64,000 nucleotides of DNA from Heterobilharzia americana. Lineage: Eukaryota; Platyhelminthes; Trematoda; Strigeidida; Schistosomatidae. The notes under the pieces are model-generated. The model was not told the origin of the DNA. It was given only the letters and a program-made list of their open reading frames with translations, and made no database searches. The stretch spans positions 94,264,708 to 94,328,707 of the forward strand of contig OX104127.1 in the NCBI GenBank assembly GCA_944470555.2, given 5' to 3'. Position numbers and translations under genes: made by a program. Positions 11,851-24,211 of this stretch are shown piece after piece (the stretch's first letter is position 1; every line of letters begins with the position of its first letter).

Positions 11851-14454
11851 TTAACACTCAAGCATATTATTTTTGTTTTGTAACATAATGCTTTAAAATA
11901 AAGACTGAACAGCGAAGGAAATTTTGTTTTGTTGGATTTATTTCATTGAAACTGAAAAATCGTATTTAAAAGTATTGGAACCAACTGTAGCCTATTATGA
12001 ATCAATAAGGTCATATGACTACCGTGACGTTTATAAATATGATAAAAGGCTGTTTCTGAAGTCAGAAATAAATCACAATTCTGACCATGGTAAGGTCAAC
12101 ATATACATGCAGTGCTTTCGTTTAAGATTGTAAACTGTCAATGATTTAGTTATGCATAATTGACGTAGCTAAAATCCTTAGTAAATGCCCTTTAGACCAA
12201 TCTAAAGGAACCTTGGGATGGTCAAAATGTTCAGAGATAACTGGGTGTTCGAGAATATAACTGTTGACAATTCCTTTCTCTCTCCTAGAAAACCAGTCTG
12301 GTCACTACTCCAAATTATGTTTACCAACTTGACGTTGTGTGTGGCAAATGTACGTTGATCTTTAGGAACGAGTAAAATGTAGGATGAACACTGAAGTGAT
12401 CAAAAGCGCTGTTCTGTCCTTATCTTATGCTGCCTATCTTGTGCAAATGGATCTCATTGGCCGTGACTTTAGTCTTGGTGTTGTATTAGGGGATATCCGG
12501 GGGTTGGGGGTCGTGAGGAGACTCACCATCGTATACGAGTAGGCTCGACTCGTAAAACATCCCCGCTTGTCCCTAGCCAACTGTATCGTGGGGGGCTTCT
12601 TCACGTTGACGCTCTGCACCAAACTATAAAGCATGTCTGTGCGGCCTAGAGAGTCACTGTTGCGTGAAAGTTCTAGCTCACTCTTTAGTGTACCTTTGGA
12701 AAAGATCTGAATCCTTGAACATGAACATTTAATTACTAGGTCCCTTTAGGCAATCAAAGAAACAAATTTCTAGAAGTAGATAAACATCATTCTTCTGACG
12801 TAAATTGAGTATTTTTGATCCATTAAATAATGTTTTACACAATACCTGTTTTTAGTTCATCGTACAAGACCCATTAAGATTGAGATAAATGCTAATCCAT
12901 ATACTGTTTCAACGAATAAATCTTTTGAGCGCACCATCTCTTCTAGTTTGTGCGATGATGTCAAGAAGAAATGAATTTTTCATTTTCGATTTGAAGGCAA
13001 ACTTAATATTTTAATGCGGACTATCGAAATATTCGAAAAAAGCTGTCCGTTGAACAAAACGTTGCACAAAATAAATATGTTGCCAAAATATTGAACATGA
13101 GACGTCACTTCTCTGATCGTACCTTTAAATTTCGTATTCTCTAAACTGACCGACCATTTCTCATGAGTCAGAGTATTTAAGTGAGCAGGCAACCAAAAAC
13201 CATGTGGGTTTATACACTATTAACAAGTGAGAGTTCAAAAGCTTTCAAAACCTCAGTGTGTGTTTTAAAAACTTTACAACGTCAACCAAAGAGCGAACAA
13301 TGAAAAAGACTTCAAGCAAAAGCAGAGAAAGCTTTAAAGCCCTCACCTCAAACAAAAAGCATAATATCGGGCTGTTAGAGTTAATCAGGAGAAAGCCTTG
13401 AACCTGGGCTTTAAGTTACCACTGAGCTAAACTATTCAGGGAACGACTGACTTCCTGTAGGACTGGATTATATACATCTATTAGTCAATGTTGAGTAACC
13501 AATTTGCCTACCATTTTGTAATATAATCGCCAAACTAGGAAAATCAGCACTACAGCCCACCTTGATTGATGCTAGTTGGCTGTAAGCAACTGACAGGAAT
13601 TTCTGGACCTAGACTTCATGCTTATTCCCACTTATCAGCTAGGTAATTCTGCATAAGAAAACACTGCGGAATTTCTCATGCGAAGGTGCTTGCGATGACT
13701 CTAATGAGAGAATCAGTCTTGGTTTAAATAAAAGCTTCAAAAATGCAGACAGTTGAAAGAGCATCAAATAGGAGCATTTAATGAAAGTCGTCAAACTTCG
13801 GAGACAAACATCTAAGACTATCCTAATGGGAACATCCAAAATATTCAAATGGGAGTCGTTTGCTTACACTTAAGTGCCAACATAACAGTCAGTTGAGTAA
13901 CAACAACAGTTGAATGTAGTAACAAAAATGTAAGAAGGTTAGATAAGTACGACGTTCACCAGTACCTCGATCAAGGAGAGGAAAATGAATCAATTTCCCA
14001 AATATTTTCCAGTCCTCTTGATGTTGCTCTTTAAGTTAAAAGCTATGGGAGTGGTCTCATATGACAACCATCTGCTCCGGTCTGGGTGCCTGAAGAGTAT
14101 CTCAGGCCTCACATAAAATATGAAATTACTATATAAAATGAAGATTTTGAAGCGCTCACCGAAATTTCCTGCAAATATATAAGCCTTCTGCATTACTAAC
14201 ACTATAGCCAGTTGTTTAATTTATTATCATATGGTTTTCGTTGTTTTTACACACGGATTGTACTTTATTATTATTATCATCTCTTTAATCTTTACCTTCA
14301 CTTCACTCAGCTCTTCTCCATTTTTAAGACTTTTGGTCTGTCTTCACCATTTTGAGTCGATAAACAGTTGATCCCATAAGTTGTCCCCTAGTGCGATATC
14401 TGACACAACTATCCTGAAACCAGACATACGTTTTTAGGCCACCACTGTTAACCT
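11851..14454. other. Mostly unannotated, with a GC-richer patch
   Basis: No gene was recognised. The patch at 12440-12620 is clearly GC-richer than its surroundings and has a minus-strand frame of 66 codons without known motifs. It could be a remnant of an unrecognised transposon. The remainder is AT-rich. Confidence 0.4.
13395..13455 (-). repeat. tRNA-like SINE head
   Basis: On the minus strand, TAGTTTAGCTCAGTGGTAAC (A-box-like) is followed about 13 bases later by CAGGTTCAAGGC (B-box-like). The spacing is that of an internal RNA polymerase III promoter, but no complete cloverleaf forms, so a tRNA-derived repeat is more likely than a tRNA gene. Confidence 0.4.
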
Positions 14455-16550
14455 TCCTGCCTTGATGCAGATCGGGCAACATATAGGTTTGGCTACGACA
14501 TATGTTGCATCTCTGAGATCTTCGTACAAAATCCCAGTGAAATGCTTTGAATTAGTTCCCCACCTGTCAGCTTGGAAAATATGTTTCATGTGCGCTTGCC
14601 CGGAGACCCTGTGGCATTGACAACCGGCCTTACTTGTGTCGTTGTCTGACTAAGCACTCGAGTCGAAGATGCATTACTCGAATGGATCCTCATCAACATT
14701 CGTCTGTGTATTGTTAGGTTAAACAGTTCCTTCTCAAGTAAGAAGTAACCGGTAAGAAAAATAATGGCTATTTATCATCTCCTCCTATGCTTCGACGAAT
14801 TGCAGCCGGGATGCAACCAAGGATGAATTATATCATCAACTGACTGATCTACACAACCAAGTTCACTCAACAGCTATCTTAGTGCTGGGTGACAACCTGA
14901 ATGTGCAGTTCTGGTGTCTAGGCTTAGAGGAAAGTTGCTTACATGGCCAATGAGGACTAGTTGGCCAAAGGTCGGATAATGGGGGTCGTCTTCTGCATCT
15001 TTGAGCACGCCACAACCTATTTCTAGCTATCACCAACTTTCTACACAACCATCGTCATAGTGCTACTTGGTGTCCTCCCTCTGTCACATAAGCCTGGACT
15101 CGAATACGTCATATTGCAATCAGTTACCTGTGGTTTGGGTGCATACAGGACCGCTTCTCTATATGAAGTACTTGTCTGGACACTAATCATGCTTTAGTGT
15201 GTGTTAAGGTATGTGATTAGGCAGGGCTGACCGACTTTTTCCATTCCTCTCTACTTTTGACATTCTTTAGACAGCTCTGAAGGAGGTGCTTGATGGTAGT
15301 GTCGATCTATTACCCAGAGAACGGCTATTCGACCTTGAATACGCGGACCATATAATCCTACTGTGTGGTAATATGCGGGCCGCTAAAGTCGCACTTAGTC
15401 AGCTGGCGGTTAGTGTCCGTAAGTTTGGTATGTACTCTGCTCCATTATGATGCAAAGTACTTTTACAAGATTGGCAGGGGCCAGTGCTTGAGCTCACCCT
15501 CAGTAGTAAGCCGTTGGAAGTAGTCGAAAAGTTCATATATATAAGTAGTTACGTGAGTGCTAGTGGAGATGCAAGTGATGAAATTTCTAACCACATATCG
15601 AGAGCCAGAGTGGCATAGGCCAATCTCAACCAACTTTAGTGCCGTCGTGACAGTAGTCTGACTGTAAAAGGTCGGGTTTACAACACTTCAGTGGAAGAAG
15701 TTCTGCTCTGCGCCTCTGAAACCTGGCCTCTTCGAGCTGAGGATATGCTACGACTCTATGTGCTCGATCATCGTTGTAGCAACACCATGTAAGAAATTCT
15801 GAGGTATGGGAGTGTGTGTTTAAGCATGATGGAGATAGTCAATCAATAAGTGAAGTCATCTGGAAACAGTGGCTTGAACATTTGTTACTCATGCTGTCCA
15901 AACGGGTTCCATACCATTCACTGTTTGCTAGCCCTTGGATTAGATGGAATAGGCGGAGGGGTGGTCAGTGCATGACGTGGCGTCGTGGGTTAAAGGATAG
16001 TTGTATCGGGCTAGCATTTATTGGTGCATTATGACTTCCTGGCTGGAGTGCAAGCCATCGTGCAGCTCAGTGACTTGAGACGTTATCAGATATGGCTCAA
16101 AATCGAAACCAGTGGCAGTCATGCTGTAGCTTTCTTCTATCTTCTACTGATGCAAAATAATTAGTGTTTTGTTTTCAGCGTGTCTTATTGGACTGCGTTT
16201 TTAATCGTTCTATTCTTATTGTATTTTTCTTTTTGTTAATCCACTTCCCTAAGCTTTATATGGGACTGTGGCTCTTTGGTATCAAAAAATGACTTTTAGC
16301 CAGTGGGTCACTGTTTTGAGCCCCTCTCCATCTACAGTGGTTGGGGCAGGTAGGTGATGGTATCATCATCCCTCACCCAATAGTTGCAGCTCATTGCCTA
16401 CTGCACGAATCTACATGAGGTGGGTGAGTGGATTTCTATTCTTTCTTCGCTTTTTGTCTTTATAATTTTGTTACATTATTATGTGTGGCACATTTCTTGG
16501 TGACCTTGCTGTACTATGTTTGCGTTCTAAAAATAATAATGAGTAAAAGA
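14455..16550 (+). mobile_element. RTE-like non-LTR retrotransposon, family B, internally deleted
   Basis: The plus strand carries decayed endonuclease sequence (ISSYASTNCSRDATKDELYH near 14780; LVLGDNLNVQFW near 14880; TWCPPSVT-AWTRI near 15070). Near 15210-15230 it jumps directly to the RT 'RQG-PTF' region, then LFDLEYADHIILLC near 15330-15365, where the catalytic YADD is changed to YADH. The RT C-terminal region follows (PLEVVEKF-Y near 15515; RAEDMLRL near 15735; GGQCMTWRRGLK near 15960). About the first half of the RT domain is missing. A 3' UTR appears to continue to an AATAATAATGAG tail near 16530-16545. Several stops and frameshifts show it is inactive. Confidence 0.8.
16260..16435 (+). 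repeat. Segment shared with 23.1 kb, tRNA-like
   Basis: This part of the putative family B 3' UTR matches 23125-23300. Both contain CTGT(A/G)GCTCTTT, a GATGGTATC block and a TAGTTG(C/T)AG block in the same order. The left part resembles a tRNA-like head. It may be either a genuine 3' UTR module of family B or a separate SINE. Confidence 0.45.
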
Positions 16551-17523
16551 AGAAGAATATTGTCCAGTCCAGAAGAAATCATACCCAATGATACTCGCGA
16601 AAGACATCGTAATGGACGCCTTATCGACAAAACCCCGAGCTGGGATAACAAATATCACTAGCAGAATGTCTACAGACCCAGCAAAAGAAGGCTTATCATT
16701 AAATCAAAAGTTTATTTATAATCACACTTTCTTTATTCAGCTCACCCAAGCTTATATTATTCGCACACTTGCTTCGTCTATCTTACATTTGAATAATGCA
16801 CTTTTATCGGTTTCCTCGATTACACATCCCGTTATCTATTAAATACATGTTTGTATATGACATAAAATATTATTATTACAATCATGTGGCTTACAGTATC
16901 TTCGACCTTGTTTACTGTACAAACTGAAACTAAAGTAGATTGGTAGTCAGCTGATTACGATAATCATCCTCTCTTTGTTACCCTATTTTTTCACTGGAAC
17001 CAGTTAAGTGGGAGGGTTGTGGGGAGACAGTTTTGTATTCATCGACTGACATAGAATAGATCGATAACATCACATGATCTGACCATAGAAAACATAGAAA
17101 TGAAAATAAAGCATCTAAAGAAACATTTCATAGAACAAAAACAGCCTTATTCTACTCAATCCCTATACACTAACCACTTGATGATTGATCCTTGTTAAGT
17201 CAACCACGCAATTCAATCAATAAGATTATTGTGTGAGTGTGTATGTGTATGTGACTTTTATGGGGGAATTTTACGTTTCAGCTGGCTGTGAACGCATAAA
17301 ATTACAAAAATATTGTTTCCCGAAAAAAATACAATCAATAATGCTCCGCTTGGGAAAACAAGTAGCAATTTCTTGTCGTCATAATTTTTACCAAAGGGAA
17401 ATTAATAAAAATCACAGGATTCTAGACATATGGCTCATTCAACTTTGGGATGCATCCAAATCGAGCACAGTTATCTGACCGATTAACCGAAATCAAGGCG
17501 ATCAGGCATCATAACCGCATTTG
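16551..17523. other. No gene recognised
   Basis: AT-rich. Short plus-strand frames at 16588-16842 and 17233-17478 lack recognisable motifs. Confidence 0.5.
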
Positions 17524-17663
17524 GCAACTTTAAGGCGCACTCTAGCAACTGCTGTAGTAACCACTCAGTTTTCAGTATTACGGCTAGAAAGGTAGTTTTT
17601 CATAGAACATGGAGGTCTAGGTGGTTACCTCAGCAGTTTCTAGGGTGGCTTTTAAAATTGTTC
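17524..17663. repeat. Fold-back MITE-like element, copy 2
   Basis: This is the clearest copy of the family. A 38-bp left arm (17526-17563) and an inverted right arm (about 17621-17658) match at roughly three quarters of positions. Both end in the GCAACTGCTG/CAGCAGTTTC motif and GTAACCA/TGGTTAC. The core has CTAGAAAGGTAGTTTTTCAT. Confidence 0.7.
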
Positions 17664-18553
17664 CCAGCATTCGAAACTGTAATCCAAAATAACACCAGAT
17701 GACGTTCAATTTCTGTCACTGTCTTGTTCGGATAGCGCATAACTTATATTTGTAGTTAAGTTATGAGCCAACACCATATACGCATATTGTAACAACTGTA
17801 GTACAACTTTCCAACGGCCACCAGTGTTTGGAGATCTATCTAACTTAATCTCATTAAAGTGTATGGTAATACTGAGTTTGGTAAACCATATTCTCCTATT
17901 AGGTTGATGTTTAGAATCAGAAACAGGTTGACATATTAGCTATTTTAGTATTTAGCCACAACATTGCTGGCTCCGTTGTAGAGAATGTGTCAAGTGTGAT
18001 AAATCTTGGCTTATGTTGTTCTTCTAATCTTTCTTCGTCCCCTCACGTTTAACTGATTTCGAGGAAAATCCTTCACTTAACTTTTTATATGAGAAAATTC
18101 AAACTGTCTGGTATACCTCAGTAGCTACTGTTAAGTATTTTAATTTCTGTGTCTTACATATACATACTTATTGTTCCCCGTTATTGTTTCCTGGACTAAG
18201 TTTTAATCTCATATTAAAAGATGGCAGCTCGATTGATCGTTTTAGTGGTGGTATTCTTCACCAAAGTATACCTACATTTCAAGGAATTTTATGCGATCTG
18301 AATCTCTGCTGTTCATTTGTTCAAGGAGAGAAGCTACCGAATTACTTCGCGTGCTCATTATTTTCTTGCCTTGAGAAGCATTCTTCGGAGTTTCAACGAA
18401 AAACTGTATATTGTAGAATCAGGCCAGTTACGTATGAAGATAATTCTCGTCTATGCCATAAGATTATGGTCAAGCTACGTTGCAACTTGACAGAAAAAGG
18501 GAAATACAGACCATATGACCATAGCTCAGTGGCTGAATAACAGTCCACTTATA
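17664..18553. other. No gene recognised
   Basis: The frame at 18184-18540 stays open for 118 codons but lacks an ATG at its start and any recognisable motif. It ends 14 bases before the RTE copy 2 target duplication. I do not call it a gene. Confidence 0.45.
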
Positions 18554-18563
18554 ATAAAACCTT
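18554..18563. repeat. Target-site duplication, left (RTE copy 2)
   Basis: ATAAAACCTT directly precedes the truncated 5' end of RTE copy 2 and is repeated exactly at 19508-19517. Confidence 0.8.
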
Positions 18564-19507
18564 CGCCGATGATTCGTGTCTAACATCGTACAAACTCGAA
18601 AATCTACAAGCGAAAACCAACAAGTTGACACAAGAGGCAGAGAAAACCGAACTTCGTTCAAGTAAACCGAATGAAGACTGAGGTGATGAAGATACCCAAC
18701 CAACAACACCACCACCAACAACAACAAGCTCCAATCACCATCAATACGAGAAACTTAAACGAAGTAGCCTATTTCACCTACTTAAACAGGGCAGCATCAT
18801 CTCAACTACAGGCAGCTGCACAGATGAGGACATCAAAGTCAGCATCGGAAAAGCAAGACAGACGTTCATTAACCTGAAATCAGTGTGGAGATCTACTCCA
18901 TTCCACCGCACTCCACTGCACTGCACTGCACTCAGCATAAAGCATCAACAAGATCCAGATTCTCAACACTAATTCAGTGAAGTCAGTGCTTCTACTTGAT
19001 GGTTGAGAGACTTGGTGGGGTGTTGCGAAAAGCATTTCCAACAAACTACACACATTCATCAACAGCTGATGCCTACACTCACTCGATACTGACACTGAAG
19101 ATCAGATGGATTGCCAGAGTAATGAGAAAGAGCAGCAAGGAAGTCTACCTGTCTGGCAACGAACCAACCAAGAACCCTTCACCCAACAAATATGTAGAAG
19201 AGAGTAGAGATGGCTTAGGTTGTGCATACACTGAGAATGCCATTCGGAGACATCACGCAAGAGGCCAGGCCAGGCGAGGCGAGGCCAGGTGGTCGAGTGG
19301 AATGGGAAGGGGGCACGACGAGTTGGGTGGCAGTGAGTTGAGGGTGACATGGAGGAGATGGTGTGAGAAGAAATGAGGGCTTCTGAGGAGTGATGAAGCC
19401 AGGTTTTGAAGACTGCAGAGAATAGAGTGAAATGGTGACGTGCTAGTGAAGCCCTATAATCCACTAGGAACCCTAGGGACAAATAATGATATGATGATAA
19501 TGATGTT
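18564..19507 (+). mobile_element. RTE family A copy 2, 5'-truncated
   Basis: This plus-strand 944-bp copy is homologous to the 3' parts of the elements at 2.8-6.1 and 33.4-36.6 kb. It starts within the RT catalytic region (FADD remnant) and continues through the Gln/Pro-rich 'PNQQHHHQQQQAPITI' stretch. It includes both pentanucleotide repeats and ends in a TGATGATAATGATG-type tail. Perfect 10-bp direct repeats flank it. This is typical of target-primed reverse transcription with 5' truncation. Confidence 0.92.
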
Positions 19508-19517
19508 ATAAAACCTT
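19508..19517. repeat. Target-site duplication, right (RTE copy 2)
   Basis: ATAAAACCTT immediately follows the TGAT-rich tail of RTE copy 2 and is identical to 18554-18563. Confidence 0.8.
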
Positions 19518-20164
19518 ATGCTTTTAGCTCAGTACTTCATGCGATCATTGGTGTGTACTGATGCATAGTGCCAACCTAGGAAGAAATGACTATACACTGC
19601 TTCCAGGTTCCCAGCAGTCTCCCTACTGCTTTCTTTTTGGAGTGGAAACTACTCTGAAATCAATCTGTCCCCACAAATCACCTGCTGATGCATTTCAGTT
19701 CTAAGGTTTCACAAACACTCTTACGCTAATCGTTATCAAGTAAATACAACATAAGAGTGAATTATCTAACAAAAATAAACCGTCTATCTTTTGAGTAATA
19801 AATCCAGATCAATACTGTAAAACTGAAGCTTATAAATGGTAAACACGTGACTAAGATATTTATTTGAAAAGAAAATTTCTTCATTCAATTTATGCTTTTT
19901 TGAGTGCCTACGCAAAAGTTTGTTATCCTAACAAATTTAAAAATAACAAATTTGTTTTGATACGTTTATGTATTGATTTCTCATATGCAGCATACCTTTG
20001 ACTTGAGCTCTTTGTTGATAGCAGTTGCTCAAAAGAATAGCCTGCAAAAGGAAGAAAGAAAACTATTCATTGGAAATAACCAAACTGATGACTGGTTCGA
20101 GGGAGTAGCGGCGAGAAAAAATAGAGTGAGAAGGATATAGAATGAAAGTTTTATCCTATTCTAC
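19518..20164. other. No gene recognised
   Basis: AT-rich spacer, nothing recognised. Confidence 0.5.
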
Positions 20165-20330
20165 TTGGTGACTAGCAATGGAACACAGGACGTGCGTTTC
20201 GTCTTACTTGGAACTCGTCAGCTGGTCAAACCTGTATCCCAGTGGTTGGTGTTTTTCCCACCAGAACTCGAACCCAGGACCAACTTTTTCAAACGTCAAA
20301 GCGTAAACCACTAGGTCACTGGGGAACGAA
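20165..20330 (-). repeat. Sm-alpha-like SINE with intact-core hammerhead
   Basis: The minus strand has an A-box-like TGACCTAGTGGTTTACGC (near 20318-20301), then a B box GGGTTCGAGTTC (near 20275), a body, and a hammerhead tail near 20232-20180. Orientation and order match the other five copies. Family identity is inferred from the conserved tRNA-like head plus hammerhead, the combination known for schistosome Sm-alpha repeats. Confidence 0.8.
20180..20232 (-). ncRNA. Hammerhead ribozyme, core intact
   Basis: On the minus strand the segment reads CCAG, CUGACGA (matches CUGANGA), a short stem II with loop, CGAAAC, a short GC stem III, then GUC and CUG for stem I closure. All invariant core residues are present. 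Stem II pairing is imperfect, so activity may be weak. In the family the self-cleavage processes monomeric RNAs. Confidence 0.7.
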
Positions 20331-23124
20331 AGCCACCTCTTGTTTCCTTTTAACGTTGAGTTGTGACAGAAATTCATCCGACGAATAATGACAATCAGTA
20401 TATGTTCATATCAAGTGGTCAATTAAAAACAGATGGTAATAATATAGTGCTTCAGTATTTTGTAAACTTTCGTTATGTGAATTCAGATCGGGAACTCAAG
20501 TGCACGTCTTTATAATTTTGTCAAATATTGATTTTGTCCCACAATAAAAAAGTACAGAGATCACTGGATTTCTGACTGATGATCCCTGGAAGTTTCCAAT
20601 AAAATCAGTTTCAGTGTATGACAATAGGACCCTACAATAAGGTGAGAGGAAGTTATCTTGCCAAATTTTGAATCAACACTCATTCCGAACTATACTCAGT
20701 TGTGATGAGTGTTCATTTCCGTTGTTGAAATTGTGCAAGAAGTTTTAGGCGGTAAACTACCCTTCTTCATTGTGATATTTTTAAAAGAGGATGGGCATCT
20801 ATTTTCTTATTTTCACCATTTCTTTGTACTACAATCCAAATATATACTTGGTTTGAGCTATGCGGCCAAGTTATTCACCAGTTCTTTATTTCACTATATA
20901 GTTTTAATTCCGTAGCGATTAATGTTTGCTTGATACTTCACTTACTTTCGTTATGTATATTGATCAATCTGTAGACCATCGCTATTTCAAAGTGTCTAGT
21001 CATTGACCACTCAGTCGCTTTCATCTGTATGTGAGCTGTAATACACATACTTTTTGGACATATAAAAATCCGTGTCATCTTGCTAACACAACTGTTCAAA
21101 AGGGAAATACTGACGATAAATTCCTAAAGAAAACATTGTACACCCTTAAAACAAGAAAGATGAGGTTGTTTCGCCAAAATCTTTGAGAAGATAACTTTCA
21201 TCACTGATTAGCTGACGTCTTTTTGTAGCCAATGAAAGCTGAATAGCCTTGGATAGTTGTTACATCCTGCATTGAATTTAAGTGGTTCTCCGGCTACATT
21301 TTATTGATGAGAAATATCTTCAACAGAATCAGTCCCTTCAAGTAGTCACTGAAGAAAATTATTCTTTATAAGTGAATGATTCATTCTACAGAAATTAAGT
21401 AATAGACTCTGTAACAGAAAACTTTGATATGTAGAATGAAATAGGACAACAGTGTGAGAAGAGCCCTCCCGATAACACTAAAGTATAACTGCACTTCATG
21501 ATGAGTTATATGTAATTCATTAATATCAACTTCATGGTTCCTTGCTAGTGGTTCAACAACAATCTGGTTAGACCAGCGGAGCTAAATTTCAACGAAAGAG
21601 TTAACACGGAAAAATGCTGAAGTCAAAAAATAGCAAGAAGCAGCTATTTAGCAACTCTACAGGGTTTTCAGCACACTTGTTTCCCAACGAGACCTCTCTC
21701 CTCAGTTATCTCGTTCTTGAAACCGTTACTGTTTATATATATATATGGATTCTTCAGCAAAAATCTTCAGATTCCACTCTTTATGGTTGATCAATGACTC
21801 GGTAAATAGAAAAGGTGGTAAGGTAACAGAAGGTGAAATGCAACATCAAAATATGTGCAAAATGCAACGGTTTATGCATACTTATACTGGTTCTGACTAT
21901 TTTTTCTAGGCCCTTCAAGAATGGAATTTCCTATTGATTTTACCTCTTTAACTAATCTGATATTTACACTTACGTTCATGTGCATTTTCTCGAAAAACCG
22001 AAGCAACACGATTGGTTGTGAAAGCCTTTTGTGATTTAAGACCTCTTATACGGATCTGGGAGATTTTATCACACACCATAATATATATAATAGATAATTT
22101 TTATTTTAAAAAAACATTCTTTGTCACATGATTTGTGTTGTTTCCCACTATTAAAGCTAAGAGGAAAGAAATCGATTAACATTTCTTTCTATTTATGAAA
22201 GCGAACAAAGAACAAAAGAAAAAGTAAAAGAGAGAAGCATTTTTAACTAAAACCTTACGAAATCATTTTTTGAAGGTGTGACAAAGTCAGCAATAAATGA
22301 AAGAGTGAAAATTATTTGGTGCGAGTAACAGACAAAATTGACCTAATAATAATGATTATTATCACTATTATTAATATCATTATTACTAGTATAATTATTA
22401 CTATGGTAATGATGCGAGACAGTGGTTGATTAACATAATGTGATTTTGTCATTTACTTTTACAAAATAGAGTGAATGTAAAATTAAAATTAGTCTTCATT
22501 TAATTAGTAGCAACTTGTGTTGAAATTCAACATCATAGTCTTCAACCAGTTTTTATTTTGCTGGAATTACCAGTCACACTAAAATTTCTCTGCATATTTA
22601 TAACACAAATGGTTTTATCATGAACAAATGGGATAAGAATATCGTGTTGTATATAAACTATTCATTGCAATGTGTCATATATTGATTACTGGAGTACGTG
22701 TCATACTGTATCCATAGCAGTAACTGGAATCCGTAGTCTTATGAATTCCGTGCTTCAAAGCATTTAAATGATTCCGAAGCAACTTGATGACTATACATAT
22801 GTTTGTACACTAGGCTGTGTAAGAGAAGTGGATTAGCACTGGTCCCACATTAAGTATATCTGCCTCACTTTAGCTTGATTTTACTGTAGTGGATTTTTGG
22901 GAGCAGTATTTCGTTCTGGCAAAGACTCATCAGTATAATGGTTAGACCACTTGTGGTAATCTGTAGATTTAGATGTCATTTCCACATTGTGATTCGGAAT
23001 TAGAATTGACTAAAGCTTGAACTTTGAAGCCTTCAAAGAAAGAAAATGAAATACAACAGTAACTTTATATATTTTTAATCACTCAAGCAATTCATGCATT
23101 CATTGTGATCCAAGCAGTTGAATT
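20331..23124. other. No gene recognised; AT-rich triplet patches
   Basis: AT-rich DNA with TA repeats at 21738-21747 and an AAT/ATT-rich imperfect palindromic tract at 22345-22405. No protein-coding exon was recognised. Confidence 0.5.
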
Positions 23125-23300
23125 ATGGAACTGTAGCTCTTTAGTTTAGTCATCTGACTCAACCAGTGATTCACAGGTTCAAATCTCACTCCATCTTCTG
23201 AGGTCAGTCCAGCCAGATGGTATCGGTAACTCTTACACAGTAGTTGTAGGTCGCTGACTAATGCATGAAGGTGCACGTGATCTTTCATTGCATCTCGGTT
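23125..23300 (+). repeat. tRNA-like dispersed repeat, related to 16.3 kb
   Basis: It contains CTGTAGCTCTTTAGTTTAG, then CACAGGTTCAAATCTC (B-box-like), then GATGGTATC and TAGTTGTAGGTCGCTGACTA. Order and spacing match 16260-16435. It could be a second SINE family or the 3' UTR of family B. Confidence 0.5.
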
Positions 23301-24070
23301 TTTGCTTAGCAGTCCGATTATGAAAAGCATGTGCACCAGTTACGACAAATTAGAAGGTTGAGTAGTAATGTCAGACTCCATTTATTTATTGACCGATTGA
23401 TACATACTTATATTTCATAATGTTAATCAATGAAGTCTATGCAGAAAGAATCAATATTATTTTAATGACGTCTACTGTTGTGACACACATTGTACAATTG
23501 ATGAGAATTTAATGAGACACACAAATGTCACTCTAGTTTATACATAGGATATGTATAAGGTGAGTAGAAAATAAAGCCTTTGTTTACCACTTTTATTGAA
23601 TATTTCCATTCATCGATGTTAGTATCTGTCCATATTATCTGCATAGGCTTCTTAATTGAGACTGGTGAAACAGATAAAATCGAGCTCCACAGAATTTCAG
23701 CAACATGGATGAAGGTCAGTGACAGTAGTGCAAATACACTTCCACCTTATTTGCTACAAAAAATTCAATATTTTAATGGTACCTTACTTTTGCTGCGTAT
23801 TCTAGGTTACTATCATTCCTTTTCTCTTCTGCTTTCTTAGTACAAATATCGTTATTAGTGTTTTCATCTGTCTGATTTTCCTATTGTTGATTTCAGTGAT
23901 AATATAGTGTCTGTGACTTTGAAGTAATAAACACTCGTGACAAGTTTCACATTGTCTGACTTTAACAAGAAATTATAGACGTGAAACTTTATCCAGTCGA
24001 TAAGCGATAGGTGTATGTCGAGCTCTGCTGATCATCATGTTCGACTTCATAAAATGTTTTCACCATCAAC
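23301..24070. other. No gene recognised
   Basis: The plus-strand frame at 23580-23840 has hydrophobic stretches but no motif, and is probably chance in AT-rich sequence. Confidence 0.45.
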
Positions 24071-24211
24071 AGTGACTCTAAACGCTACCTTAGTAAATAC
24101 TGAAATAACCACTTAAGGTTTTTTTGTTTCAACTTGAAGGGAAATTTTTCATGAAATACATGACTCTAATTGATTATCTCAGTAGTTGTAAAGTAGCCCG
24201 CATAGTCTCTT
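24071..24211. repeat. Fold-back MITE-like element, copy 3
   Basis: The left arm AGTGACTCTAAACGCTACCT (24071) and the CTGAAATAACCA segment are mirrored by TGATTATCTCAGTAG and GTAGCCCGCATAGTCTC (to about 24209). The core has GAAGGGAAATTTTTCATGAA, which resembles the cores of the other copies. Confidence 0.65.

Noticed and set aside
18184..18540. Plus-strand frame of 118 codons just upstream of RTE copy 2
   Set aside because: No ATG at its start, no motif, no splice context; plausible by chance.
22345..22405. AAT/ATT-rich imperfect palindrome, considered as an origin or matrix-attachment-like element
   Set aside because: Simple AT-rich triplet sequence is common in this genome; nothing specific supports a function.
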